From NCBI GenBank assembly GCA_016841945.1, contig JAENYC010000023.1, forward strand, positions 1 to 55,710: a stretch of 55,710 nt of DNA, in the 5' to 3' direction. Below, piece after piece: positions 25,710 through 33,803 of the stretch (the stretch's first letter is position 1; every line of letters starts with the position of its first letter). A model generated the notes under the pieces. That model searched no databases, had not been told where the DNA came from, and saw nothing but the letters and a program-made list of their open reading frames with translations. The position numbers and the translations under genes were made by a program. This DNA is from Haloplasma contractile (GTDB taxonomy: Bacteria > Bacillota_I > Bacilli_A > Haloplasmatales > Haloplasmataceae).

Positions 25710-26453
25710 TTATAGTGATTTGACACGATAAATATAGTATTTTTCTTCTCTCATCATATGATTTGGAACCAAAGGAGAGATGAGTCCTGTCGCATATATT
25801 TTACAATCTTTTCGTAATTTTTGAAGATTTTCTAAAAATAAAATAAATTGTTCTAATGTTTCTTCAACCTCTTGATTAAAATAATTTAATCTTTTATCCT
25901 TAAGTCCTGTCCTTTCGAATAATTTATACATTTCAAAAGCCTTTTTAAATAAATGATCAAATCTCTTTTCGAACTCTAATGCCTTATTAATATAGGGCCT
26001 TTCAACGGCATCTAGATGGGAGGCGATAAAATTCGCATGACCCGATGCATCAGGTAACCATACTTTATGGAGACGAATATTTTCAAGCACTGAATTATAA
26101 GCAATCGTATCATCTGCGATACAAAGAACTCGATAATATTCCATTGCTTCATTAATCATATGATTAATAAAAGTTGGTGCCATTCCTAACTCAATTTCAC
26201 ACTTCATAAGTTTTTTTAACAATATAATCTTAAATTGTATGAAATGATTCACCGCGTCCTTATTCTTAGAAATAAGTTGAGGAACAAACGCTTCCTTATT
26301 CATCACCATATCATTTAACTCTTTAAATAAATTTTGAAAATAACTGGACATATGAATCTCTTCAGATTCATTCGGCGATAGGCTAAGATATTGAAACTTC
26401 GCATGATCGCTCATAATTTCAGTCCAAAATTTTATTTCACTTAGAATATCTAT
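25710..26453 (-). CDS. DUF2935 family protein, apparent ATA (or ATT) start codon
   Basis: The product is helical, with H-A-K-F near the start and HLDAVERPYINKALEFEKRFDHLF; the fold of DUF2935 is a ferritin-like four-helix type found in spore formers. The first ATG (26414) leaves 234 residues and no SD nearby. A strong AGGAGG at 26461-26466 points 7 nt further to ATA at 26453-26451. From there the open frame adds 13 residues including E-I-K-F-W-T-E-I, which resembles the conserved F-W helix of the family. Either ATA/ATT initiates translation or ATG has mutated and the gene is weakly expressed. Confidence 0.7.
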   Translation of the reverse strand: MDILSEIKFWTEIMSDHAKFQYLSLSPNESEEIHMSSYFQNLFKELNDMVMNKEAFVPQLISKNKDAVNHFIQFKIILLKKLMKCEIELGMAPTFINHMINEAMEYYRVLCIADDTIAYNSVLENIRLHKVWLPDASGHANFIASHLDAVERPYINKALEFEKRFDHLFKKAFEMYKLFERTGLKDKRLNYFNQEVEETLEQFILFLENLQKLRKDCKIYATGLISPLVPNHMMREEKYYIYRVKSL

Positions 26454-26524
26454 AATAAAACCTCCTTTTAAAACATCAATATACTATATGGAATTTAATA
26501 GAGAAAGTTCACTTTTCAAAAAAA

Positions 26525-26542
26525 AAGCGCATAATTGCGCTT
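26525..26542 (-). terminator. Terminator of the azoreductase gene
   Basis: AAGCGCA pairs with TGCGCTT across loop TAAT; on the minus strand a T-run follows. It lies immediately after the azoreductase stop codon. Confidence 0.75.
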
Positions 26543-27184
26543 CTAGATTTTTTTCGAGAGTTTTTGAACGTCTTTTTTCCCTCTTTCAATCGCTTTTTGT
26601 TCTTCTTCTAAGGTAAAACCTGTATTATCAACATTAATTTCATAAAAATCACTGATGCCTGCAAACTTAAATAAATCACGTATATATGTTCCCCCATGAT
26701 TCATTTTACCATTTAATACTTTAGGAACAGGTCCTCCTGATGATTGAACATAAATCATTTTTCTTTTTTTATCATTTAATAGACCTGTCACTTCTTTTGG
26801 ACTTATTTTTACTGTAATATCATTTTGAATGACACAATCTAAATATTCTTTTAATGGTGAAGGAAATAATAAATTCCACATCGGTGCTGCAATAACATAA
26901 TAATCCGCTTCCTTAAATTCATTGGCGAGTCTTATTATTTTTTCAACTTCTTTTTTTTCATCCCTTGATAAATTATTATTTTCTTCTAAATTAACAAGTA
27001 AATTTCTACTTTCAAAATATTTATAATGTAGCCTTGGAATACTCATTTCATATAAATCTAGTTCTTTTAATTCTAAATCTTCATGAATAGCCATTAACTC
27101 ATTCACTAACATTTGACTGACTGTCCTACTCACCGATTTTCTTCTTGGTTTTGAATTTACGGTTATATAAAGTATTGTTTTCAT
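26543..27184 (-). CDS. azoR: FMN-dependent NADH:quinone/azo reductase (AzoR family)
   Basis: The 213-residue flavodoxin-like protein has the phosphate-binding start LYITVNSKPRRKSVSRTVS, LKELDLYEMSIPRL, the flavin-contacting AAPMWNLLFPSPLKEYLDC and IYVQSSGGP. AzoR enzymes reduce quinones by two electrons and cleave azo dyes; protection from thiol-specific stress is the usual physiological role. The carboxyethylornithine synthase-like gene starts upstream on the same strand and ends 51 nt before this start, so co-transcription is possible. Confidence 0.9.
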   Translation of the reverse strand: MKTILYITVNSKPRRKSVSRTVSQMLVNELMAIHEDLELKELDLYEMSIPRLHYKYFESRNLLVNLEENNNLSRDEKKEVEKIIRLANEFKEADYYVIAAPMWNLLFPSPLKEYLDCVIQNDITVKISPKEVTGLLNDKKRKMIYVQSSGGPVPKVLNGKMNHGGTYIRDLFKFAGISDFYEINVDNTGFTLEEEQKAIERGKKDVQKLSKKI

Positions 27185-27235
27185 TTAAACACCTCTTACT
27201 CATCTATTATTATCTTTCATTTCATAAGTTTTATT

Positions 27236-28177
27236 CTATATTTCATCAATTATACTTCCATCCCTTATAATTATAGCGTTTTTTAATACTTTGTTTGCGG
27301 ATATTTTATTTTCTATTAATATATCAGCATACCTTACAACTATTTGACTTAAATCTTTAGATACTGTTTTATAGAATATAGCGGGTGTATGATCTACCGC
27401 ATAATGAACAATACCATCTACCGTATAAATCGGGTCTTCTATCGTCGTTGGAATCGTTGTTTCAATTGCTTTTTCTCTATCGCAGCTGACATCAATAATG
27501 AGTGAACCTTTTTTCATTCTCTTTAGATCTTCTTTATAAATAATATGATCAGTTCGACTTAAATCCCAAAATACCGTATTACAAATGATATCATACTTTT
27601 CTAATTCCTTTTTGAATAGATTTTCTAAACGTAATCCATAAACCTTAATATTAGCACCTAATGACACAAAAGCGCGATAACATCCTCTACTAGCATTACC
27701 ATTTCCTAATATTGCCACTTTTAAATTCTTCGGTAATATCCCATAACATTGAATGGCATGTCTAACTGCCGCCTCACCAGCAATCTCATTGTTTTTCCAA
27801 AAAACATGACGATTTCCTTCAAACATGTTTTCCCAAGCAATAACGGTTAAATTTTTATTTATTAGTAAAGTTCTTAAAGCTTCATTTTGTGCTGCATGAA
27901 CCCAACCAAAAAGGACTTGAGAATCAGTAAAATGGTCTAAATAATCAGCATCACCAATTTTAGGGTCACATACAATATCACATTTCAAAATTTCATCTCT
28001 ACTTCGTATATTTATGCCCATTTTAGCATAATCTTCATCATCATATCCTAAAACATCACCATATCCCTGTTCAACAAAAACTTGTTCTTTATTTTTTATA
28101 TTTTTGATATCCTGTGGAACTAAAGCCCGTCTTCTTTCATTTTCTTTTGAACTGATAATAAAACCTATCGTCTTCAT
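27236..28177 (-). CDS. ceo: N5-(carboxyethyl)ornithine synthase
   Basis: The 313-residue protein belongs to the alanine dehydrogenase/PNT fold: N-terminal ENERRRALVPQDIKNI, then VFVEQGYGDVLGY, the distinctive VLFGWVHAAQNE segment near residues 88-99, an NAD-binding G-N-G-N-A-S-R-G motif near 158, and DVSCDREKAIETTIPTT. The closest characterised enzyme is Lactococcus Ceo, which joins ornithine (or lysine) and pyruvate reductively with NADPH. No arginine or ornithine genes are nearby. Confidence 0.85.
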   Translation of the reverse strand: MKTIGFIISSKENERRRALVPQDIKNIKNKEQVFVEQGYGDVLGYDDEDYAKMGINIRSRDEILKCDIVCDPKIGDADYLDHFTDSQVLFGWVHAAQNEALRTLLINKNLTVIAWENMFEGNRHVFWKNNEIAGEAAVRHAIQCYGILPKNLKVAILGNGNASRGCYRAFVSLGANIKVYGLRLENLFKKELEKYDIICNTVFWDLSRTDHIIYKEDLKRMKKGSLIIDVSCDREKAIETTIPTTIEDPIYTVDGIVHYAVDHTPAIFYKTVSKDLSQIVVRYADILIENKISANKVLKNAIIIRDGSIIDEI

Positions 28178-28295
28178 TAAACCACCTTCTTTCTGAAATT
28201 ATTTTATGATAATTATTGATTTTTTATCTATATTTTACAATCAATTATTTTTATTCTATAATAAAACAATAACATCTAAAAAGGAGTGTATCAAC

Positions 28296-28739
28296 ATGAT
28301 ACGAAAAGCAACAATAAATGATATCAATACGATTGTTGAATATAATGCAAATCTCGCTAGAGAAACTGAAAGTTTGGAATTAGATATAAAACGGTTAAAA
28401 GAAGGCGTCAATGCGGTATTATCTAATGAAAATAAAGGACACTATTTTCTTTATGAGAAAGACCAACAAATTATTGGGCAATTAATGATTACAACTGAGT
28501 GGAGTGATTGGAGAAACGGTTATTTTTGGTGGATACAAAGTGTCTATGTTAAAAAATCTCATCGAAGAAAAGGAATATTTAAAGCCCTATATCAACATGT
28601 AAAAGAAATTGTATCAAATGATTCATCCATATGTGGATTAAGACTCTATGTAGAACGTGAAAATAATAACGCACAACAAACATATAAACAATTAGGCATG
28701 GATGAAACTTATTACTTACTATATGAATGGGAAAAATAA
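28296..28739 (+). CDS. GNAT-family N-acetyltransferase
   Basis: The 147-residue single-domain GNAT has MIRKATINDINTIVEYN at the start, W-I-Q-S-V-Y-V-K-K-S-H-R-R-K-G-I-F-K-A-L (acetyl-CoA loop, near residues 88-107) and LYVERENNNAQQTYKQLGM. ATG 28296 follows AAAAAGGAGTG; a longer in-frame start at 28206 is inside the upstream promoter region. It diverges from ceo. Substrate unknown. Confidence 0.88.
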   Translation: MIRKATINDINTIVEYNANLARETESLELDIKRLKEGVNAVLSNENKGHYFLYEKDQQIIGQLMITTEWSDWRNGYFWWIQSVYVKKSHRRKGIFKALYQHVKEIVSNDSSICGLRLYVERENNNAQQTYKQLGMDETYYLLYEWEK

Positions 28740-28795
28740 AGCGTATCATTTCATTTATTTTTAAAAAAAACGATTAAAATTAGGCATTTCATCAT

Positions 28796-28823
28796 ACAAA
28801 CAAGGTTAAATGCACATAGACTA
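28796..28823 (+). promoter_or_regulatory. Candidate sigma-K (late mother-cell) promoter
   Basis: CATAGACTA at 28815-28823 matches the sigma-K -10 pattern CATA-N3-TA exactly, and an AC pair at 28796-28797 is spaced 17 bp upstream as in sigma-K -35 elements. It lies about 35 nt before the start of the small Gln/Pro-rich protein gene. The AC element is weakly informative, so the call rests mainly on the -10 and on context. Confidence 0.4.
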
Positions 28824-28857
28824 TTGTTGAGTTTTAAGTTTTAAGGAGATGAATGAT

Positions 28858-29112
28858 TTGAACACTTTTTATCAACAACAACCCCCAATGACACCAATGC
28901 AACCAATGCAACCACAGCAACTACAATTCACTGTATTAAATGCAATAGAACCAATCGTGCAATATGGATTGCAAGAATCATATATTCAACATGCTATGCG
29001 TGAGATTGCTGCTATCTCATACCTAATGGGAATGGGATATCAGCCAATGGTAGCAAGACAAATTGTTGAATCTTGGGAAGCTTATGATGAATCATTTTAT
29101 TATGGGAGATAA
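28858..29112 (+). CDS. Small Gln/Pro/Met-rich protein, possibly spore-associated
   Basis: The 84-residue product has a low-complexity N-terminus (about residues 4-21, repeats of P-M-Q-P and T-P-M) and a compact conserved-looking helical part (N-A-I-E-P-I-V-Q-Y-G-L, then A-M-R-E-I-A-A-I-S-Y-L-M-G-M-G-Y). It ends with aromatic residues (ESFYYGR). I know no family name. AAGGAG is followed directly by an in-frame ATG (28849), too close for initiation; TTG 28858 has 9-nt spacing and is preferred. A sigma-K-like promoter upstream and its composition suggest a coat or crust component. Confidence 0.6.
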   Translation: MNTFYQQQPPMTPMQPMQPQQLQFTVLNAIEPIVQYGLQESYIQHAMREIAAISYLMGMGYQPMVARQIVESWEAYDESFYYGR

Positions 29113-29122
29113 AATAAGAATT

Positions 29123-29150
29123 AAAAGCACAGTTATCTAACCGTGCTTTT
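29123..29150. terminator. Bidirectional terminator
   Basis: AAAAGCAC and GTGCTTTT are joined through a mostly paired 12-nt middle (one A-C mismatch), followed by a T-run on plus. It overlaps the end of the convergent acetyltransferase gene. Confidence 0.7.
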
Positions 29151-29643
29151 TTTTAACAAAATTAATGGATGATTCATCTTCCTTTATTCGTTGAAACCCA
29201 TTCTTTTCAAGAACTTTTTGTGAACCAATATTAGTTTTTAAGACACCTGTAGCAATTATCTCTTTACATCTTCTATCTTTAAACGCCCAGTTTAAAAGAC
29301 AATTTAATGCTTCTGTCGTATAACCTTTTCCTTCAAATTGTCTTGAAATACCATATCCAACTTCTGCATAACCATCTTCTTCTAGTCCTTTAAATCCAAT
29401 CAAACCTATAACTTTTAAACTAATTTTTTCTATCATCATCCAATAAGTGAACCAATCATGTAATGAAACATCAACTTGTTTCATTTTATTTATTTTTATT
29501 TCCATCGCTCTTTTTAGTATATCATTTATTTCTAAATCATCTAATATATATTCATCTTCTATCAATGTTTTATTTGTTTTAAACGAAACTAATTCATCAA
29601 TTGTCAGAGACTTAATTAATAACCTTTGACTTTCTATTATCAT
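29137..29643 (-). CDS. GNAT acetyltransferase, RimJ/RimL-like
   Basis: The 168-residue protein starts MIIESQRLLIKSLTIDEL, the usual R-L-x-I-x-x-L pattern of RimJ/RimL-type enzymes. It continues with VIGLIGFKGLEEDGYAEVGYGISRQFEGKGYTTEAL and a C-terminal IGSQKVLEKNGFQRI. Family members acetylate protein N-termini, amino acids or antibiotics; the target is unknown. It starts 3 nt after the FMN-binding gene ends, with AAAGGAA as SD inside that gene, so the two are an operon. Confidence 0.88.
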   Translation of the reverse strand: MIIESQRLLIKSLTIDELVSFKTNKTLIEDEYILDDLEINDILKRAMEIKINKMKQVDVSLHDWFTYWMMIEKISLKVIGLIGFKGLEEDGYAEVGYGISRQFEGKGYTTEALNCLLNWAFKDRRCKEIIATGVLKTNIGSQKVLEKNGFQRIKEDESSINFVKKKHG

Positions 29644-29646
29644 ATC

Positions 29647-30051
29647 TTATTCCTTTCCATTATTTAAGGCATCTTCAATAGCCTTTAAAATCACTTTACT
29701 ACTATAGGTCGCACCTGATACCACATCCACCTCTAGTGATTGAGCATCTATCACTCTATCAGATATTACTTCTGCTTTGTCTCCTTGACCATTTGAATGT
29801 TTAATAATTTCTATATTTGTAATTTCATGATTGATGACCGTTACTTCTACCTTCACCGATATTGGAAAAACTTTATGATTCCCTAAATAAGTGCCATCTG
29901 ATATCTCTGTTAAATCAACATTCTCAATCCTTAAATCTACTAGTTGTTCTAGATTCGATTCAATAGATGAAATAATTCTTGTTATTGAAAAAACAATGAC
30001 AAAAATAACAACTAGAACAATCGATATAATTAAAATGCGCTTTCTTTTCAT
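29647..30051 (-). CDS. FMN-binding domain protein, membrane-anchored
   Basis: The 134-residue protein has an N-terminal basic stretch and one membrane helix (residues 5-27). The extracytoplasmic PF04205 domain ends with VVSGATYSSKVILKAIEDAL. The S-G-A-T-x-S motif is where ApbE attaches FMN covalently to Thr in NqrC, RnfG and related proteins, so this is a candidate extracytoplasmic flavoprotein carrying electrons. No apbE is in the window. AAAGGAG precedes the ATG. Confidence 0.85.
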   Translation of the reverse strand: MKRKRILIISIVLVVIFVIVFSITRIISSIESNLEQLVDLRIENVDLTEISDGTYLGNHKVFPISVKVEVTVINHEITNIEIIKHSNGQGDKAEVISDRVIDAQSLEVDVVSGATYSSKVILKAIEDALNNGKE

Positions 30052-30091
30052 ATGAATCTCCTTTTTTCAATTATATTTCTATTATAGCAAA

Positions 30092-30115
30092 AAAGTACTG
30101 ATTATCCAGTACTTT
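30092..30115 (-). terminator. Terminator of the methyltransferase gene
   Basis: AAAGTACTG pairs with CAGTACTTT across a 6-nt loop; a T-run follows on the minus strand, immediately after the stop codon of the methyltransferase gene. Confidence 0.75.
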
Positions 30116-30116
30116 A

Positions 30117-30737
30117 TTAATAAGGAGTACATTGATACCATGAAGCTCTTAAATCAATATCTAAAACATGATATTGAAGAAAATAATTATCTATTTCCGA
30201 TTTAACCACTTTAATGAAATTAAAATAGTCACCACCTTCTAAATACTCTAAAACATCTGTTAGAAGAGACCTTTTTTCATTATAATCATATATGATGACC
30301 CAGTATTTTGTCACTCTACTCATTTCTTCATACATTATCTTTCTATCATTTTCTTTTAAACCATGGAGTACAAAAGAAGCGATTGATATGTCAAAGGTTT
30401 TATCTTCAAAAGGTAATCTCCTTTCGCCATTGGCATGGAAAAAAGTAATTTCTCTATTTTCATGCCTTCTTCTTGCAAAATCAATCATTTTATTAGCTGT
30501 ATCGATTCCTGTAACCGCAAGACCTCTTTTTTGTAATACTGAACACAGTGCGCCTGTACCACAACCAACATCTAAAATATTGTGGTATGAATAAAAATCA
30601 AGTGGTACTTTATCTAGTAATTTATGGTAATGCCTTTTTTGTTTATTATAAAACAAACCATAAATTGGAGCAATTTTATTAAATACATCTCTTTCTTTTA
30701 TTTCTTTCATAATCTTAGTATGTCCATACGATGTCAC
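30117..30737 (-). CDS. Class I SAM-dependent methyltransferase
   Basis: The 206-residue protein has motif I ILDVGCGTGALCSVL near residue 54, an acidic GIDTANKMIDFA strand end, and a post-I DISIASFVLHGL segment; overall like UbiE/MenG-type small-molecule methyltransferases. The start is uncertain: the GTG at 30737 lacks an SD, and ATG at about 30710 (M-K-E-I-K-E-R-D) is a possible alternative. It diverges from the LysM genes. Substrate unknown. Confidence 0.82.
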   Translation of the reverse strand: MTSYGHTKIMKEIKERDVFNKIAPIYGLFYNKQKRHYHKLLDKVPLDFYSYHNILDVGCGTGALCSVLQKRGLAVTGIDTANKMIDFARRRHENREITFFHANGERRLPFEDKTFDISIASFVLHGLKENDRKIMYEEMSRVTKYWVIIYDYNEKRSLLTDVLEYLEGGDYFNFIKVVKSEIDNYFLQYHVLDIDLRASWYQCTPY

Positions 30738-30782
30738 AATAGTATGCTAATAAATATAATATAGTAAAAAGAGGCGATAAAA

Positions 30783-31466
30783 ATGGTTAATCAAAGCTGT
30801 CCAAGTGGTTCTGTTCCTTATATCATTCGTAGAGGAGATACACTTTCACTAATCGCAAAATTATACCAATCTACAGTAGATGATATTCAAGGCATCAATC
30901 CAAATCTTAATCCAAACAACTTACAAATAGGAAAACAGATATGTATTCCTTTAAAAATACAATTATATCCCAGTTGTTCAACCACTAATTATTATATTGT
31001 TGAAAAAAAAGATTCATTTCAATCTATTGCGAACTATTTTAATGTTTCTTATCAACAGTTATATCATGCAAATTATGGAATAAATCCCGATGATTTATAT
31101 GAGGACCAAGTTTTATGCATTCCTGTTGCGCCACCACCTGTGGAAATATCTATCGATATTAATCAAAGGGAATTATCCCTTATACAAAATGAGGTGATAA
31201 TTTCTACGTATCAAATCGCAAAAGAAAATCCTAATTTTCCAATTCCAAGAGGTACCTTTATTATTTTAAATAAACAAGTGGACCCTGGTGTAGAGTATGG
31301 TGCTAGATGGTTGGGATTATCTAGACCTGGATTTGGTATCCATGGAATAAATACGCCACAATTTATTGAAAAGATTGCAACCGACAACAACATTATCTTG
31401 ACCAATAAAGACATCAGTACCATATTTAATCTCGTGACAGTAGGTACTCGTGTCACTATTATATAG
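30783..31466 (+). CDS. LysM protein with degenerate YkuD (L,D-transpeptidase) domain lacking catalytic Cys
   Basis: The 227-residue protein has two LysM domains (about 12-56 and 69-113; Y-I-I-R-R-G-D-T-L-S-L-I-A) and a YkuD fold from about 119. The His of the active site is present in FGIHGIN (His187), but the S-x-G-C-I-R-M motif is replaced by T-D-N-N-I-I-L, with Asn203 at the Cys position and Ile at the Arg position. Catalysis by the known mechanism is therefore excluded. No signal peptide is present, as in B. subtilis spore YkuD. AAAGAGGCGAT precedes the ATG. The intact relative follows 10 nt downstream. Confidence 0.85.
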   Translation: MVNQSCPSGSVPYIIRRGDTLSLIAKLYQSTVDDIQGINPNLNPNNLQIGKQICIPLKIQLYPSCSTTNYYIVEKKDSFQSIANYFNVSYQQLYHANYGINPDDLYEDQVLCIPVAPPPVEISIDINQRELSLIQNEVIISTYQIAKENPNFPIPRGTFIILNKQVDPGVEYGARWLGLSRPGFGIHGINTPQFIEKIATDNNIILTNKDISTIFNLVTVGTRVTII

Positions 31467-31476
31467 AAGGTGTAAT

Positions 31477-32310
31477 ATGAAAAAATGTCAATTTGTCTCT
31501 ATAAATAAAGGAGATACCTTGGAGAAATTAGCTGTTAAATATAAATCATCTATCGAATCAGTTCAGTCATCTAATCCTACTGTTAATTTTAATCAAATAA
31601 AAGAAGGACAGATGATATGTATTTCTAGTGAACTATCAGTTTGTCCAATAGGTTCTATTCCCTATCAAGTAAAAGATGATGACACACTTGGAAGTATCGC
31701 AACCAAATTTTATACAACAGTTGAAACCATCATTGACACTAATCCTAATATTGACCCAAACAACTTACAAATCGGGCAGATAATATGCATTAATGAACAA
31801 CTGCCCAAGATACCAACTTGTCCATCTATGAATATATACGTTATAAGACCTCAAGATACCCTATACTCAATTGCCAGTAAATTTGGTATCACGATTGACT
31901 CTTTAACAAGAATTAATAAAGGACTCAATCCCTACAATTTAAGTGTTGGGAGTATTATTTGTTTGCCATTTACACCTACTCCCTACATCATTGTAATCGA
32001 AGTGCAATTAAAGCGACTTCTGTTATATTATCTAGGTAGATTATATACAAATTATCCCGTTGCGGTCGGTAAGCAAACAACCCCCACACCATTAGGTCAA
32101 TTCTATATACTGAATAAACAAGTAAATCCTGGTGGCCCTTTCGGTACAAGATGGATGGGATTATCTCAACCTTCATATGGGATACATGGTACCAATCGTC
32201 CAGATTCAATCGGTTTTAATGCTTCTAATGGCTGTATTAGGATGTTCAATCATGATGTAGAAGATTTATTCAGTAAAGTATCCGTTCAAACACCAGTTAT
32301 TATTTTATAA
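31477..32310 (+). CDS. LysM-YkuD L,D-transpeptidase, catalytic motif intact
   Basis: The 277-residue protein has three LysM units (about 4-49, 62-105 and 119-163) and a YkuD domain with the complete motif: IHGTN (His238) and NASNGCIRMFNHD with Cys253. L,D-transpeptidases make 3-3 cross-links or attach proteins in peptidoglycan. Lack of a signal peptide fits a sporulation role, as for YkuD, acting from the mother cell on spore peptidoglycan. ATG 31477 follows AGAAGGTG; the longer frame from 31450 overlaps the upstream gene. It is co-transcribed with the degenerate paralogue. Confidence 0.9.
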   Translation: MKKCQFVSINKGDTLEKLAVKYKSSIESVQSSNPTVNFNQIKEGQMICISSELSVCPIGSIPYQVKDDDTLGSIATKFYTTVETIIDTNPNIDPNNLQIGQIICINEQLPKIPTCPSMNIYVIRPQDTLYSIASKFGITIDSLTRINKGLNPYNLSVGSIICLPFTPTPYIIVIEVQLKRLLLYYLGRLYTNYPVAVGKQTTPTPLGQFYILNKQVNPGGPFGTRWMGLSQPSYGIHGTNRPDSIGFNASNGCIRMFNHDVEDLFSKVSVQTPVIIL

Positions 32311-32359
32311 ATCATATGGTATAATTAAACAACAAATATAACTCAAAAGGATGTATTAT

Positions 32360-33028
32360 ATGAAAAAACAAGGTTTTCACATTTTATTAATAATTTTACT
32401 AAGTTGTTTAATAATGGCATTCGTAGATGGAATTATAAAACCAAACTACTTAATCAAATCTATTATTAAGATTGTATTATTTCTTATCATACCGATAGGT
32501 TATGCCCTATTGACTCACCTTTCTTTTAAGACTTTATTTATCTTTAATAAAAGAAGTTTATTATTTTCTATTTTTTTAGGAATAGGTGTTTACCTATTTA
32601 TATTAGCTACATATTTTATCCTGGGTCCTTTCTTTGATTTTTCTAATATAACTGATATATTACAAGGTAATTTAGGTGTCAGTAAAGATAACTTTATCTT
32701 TGTAGCACTTTATATCTCTTTTATCAATTCTTTATTAGAAGAATTCTTCTTTAGAGGATTTGGTTTCCTATCTTTAAAAAAGATTATATCTAGACGATTT
32801 GCATACCTTTTTAGTGCACTCGTTTTTTCTCTTTATCATATTGCGATCATTACCAGTTGGTTTACTCCTTTCTTATTTATTTTACTTATATTGAGTCTAT
32901 TTGTCGCAGGTCTTATGTTTAACTACTTAAATGAAAAAACATCTAGTATTTATACATCATGGATGGTTCATATGTCTAGTAATTTTGCGATTAATACCAT
33001 TGGATTCATGTTATTTGGAATCATTTAA
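32360..33028 (+). CDS. CPBP-family (Abi/CAAX-like) intramembrane metalloprotease
   Basis: The 222-residue protein has about seven membrane helices and the family motifs E-E-F-F-F-R-G near residue 130 (glutamate pair and Arg), F-S-L-Y-H near 160 and a final W-x-x-H-M-S-S-N near 205. Members are intramembrane proteases tied to bacteriocin immunity or protein processing. AAAAGGATG stands 6 nt before ATG 32360. The substrate is unknown and no bacteriocin gene is adjacent. Confidence 0.88.
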   Translation: MKKQGFHILLIILLSCLIMAFVDGIIKPNYLIKSIIKIVLFLIIPIGYALLTHLSFKTLFIFNKRSLLFSIFLGIGVYLFILATYFILGPFFDFSNITDILQGNLGVSKDNFIFVALYISFINSLLEEFFFRGFGFLSLKKIISRRFAYLFSALVFSLYHIAIITSWFTPFLFILLILSLFVAGLMFNYLNEKTSSIYTSWMVHMSSNFAINTIGFMLFGII

Positions 33029-33051
33029 AAAACCCGGATATTCCGGGTTTT
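33029..33051. terminator. Bidirectional terminator
   Basis: AAAACCCGGA pairs with TCCGGGTTTT across loop TAT; GC-rich core with A- and T-runs. It ends the CPBP gene on plus and the DUF1361 gene on minus. Confidence 0.9.
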
Positions 33052-33055
33052 TAAT

Positions 33056-33741
33056 TTATGCTTCATTTGTTTTTATAAAAGAATAGATAAAGAAATAAAC
33101 AACTATATGTATAAAAGTAAAAAGTATGATAAATTGTAAGGAAAATAAAGTAAAACTTCGAAAAAATCCTGATATTATTTTATGGGGTAAAAAAATATCC
33201 CAAGAATTAAATCTTAAAAATCTACCAATATAGATACCAATACTTGAAAGAAAGAAGATAACAACTAAAATAATATAGGCTTTATATTTACCGACGAGTT
33301 GATTGATAATTTGATGCATCATATATAATGAATAAGTTCCTAACATAACCGAGATTAATACACCAATCAATATATGAAATAATGCGAGATAGATGGTATA
33401 GTCTAATGTATAAATAAAACCAGAATATGGATTTTCTTGTATATAATATATATTTCGACTTAAATGAATAAAATCTGTGATGGTATAATATGTATTTGGA
33501 AAAAATAATAACCATGCAAATGACATTATAATTACTAACCAATAACTTTTTAATTCAAACCCTTTTTTATTCCTATCGTTAATATTAAAGGTAGCATTGC
33601 TAAAAAGATATTCCAACCAAACATGAGATGTAACATATCATTAATGATTAATGTAGTTGGTATTGTTAAAATAATATAAGCCAGTGCATATATGAAAAGA
33701 AGCTGTAATATTTTTTTATTTATATTTATATTTATATTCAT
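33056..33741 (-). CDS. DUF1361 membrane protein in two overlapping frames joined by a -1 slippery site
   Basis: The first frame (33741-33550) gives 63 residues ending I-G-I-K-K-G-L-N. The second (to 33056) carries the rest, including the DUF1361 hallmark WLLFFPNTYYTITDFIHL. Neither alone is a full protein. They overlap at A-AAA-AAG (33568-33562 on minus), in the zero frame of the first ORF; a -1 slip there gives I-K-K-G-F-E-L-K-S-Y-W and a continuous protein of about 228 residues with six or so membrane helices, the normal family length. The N-terminus has a short AATATA repeat (N-I-N-I-N-I-N). It may be programmed frameshifting, transcript slippage or mutation. Confidence 0.75.
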
Positions 33742-33803
33742 TTTTATTCCTCATTTAGTTTTTAATATTTTATTTTATTACTTTTATCAAAAATAATGTA
33801 AGT

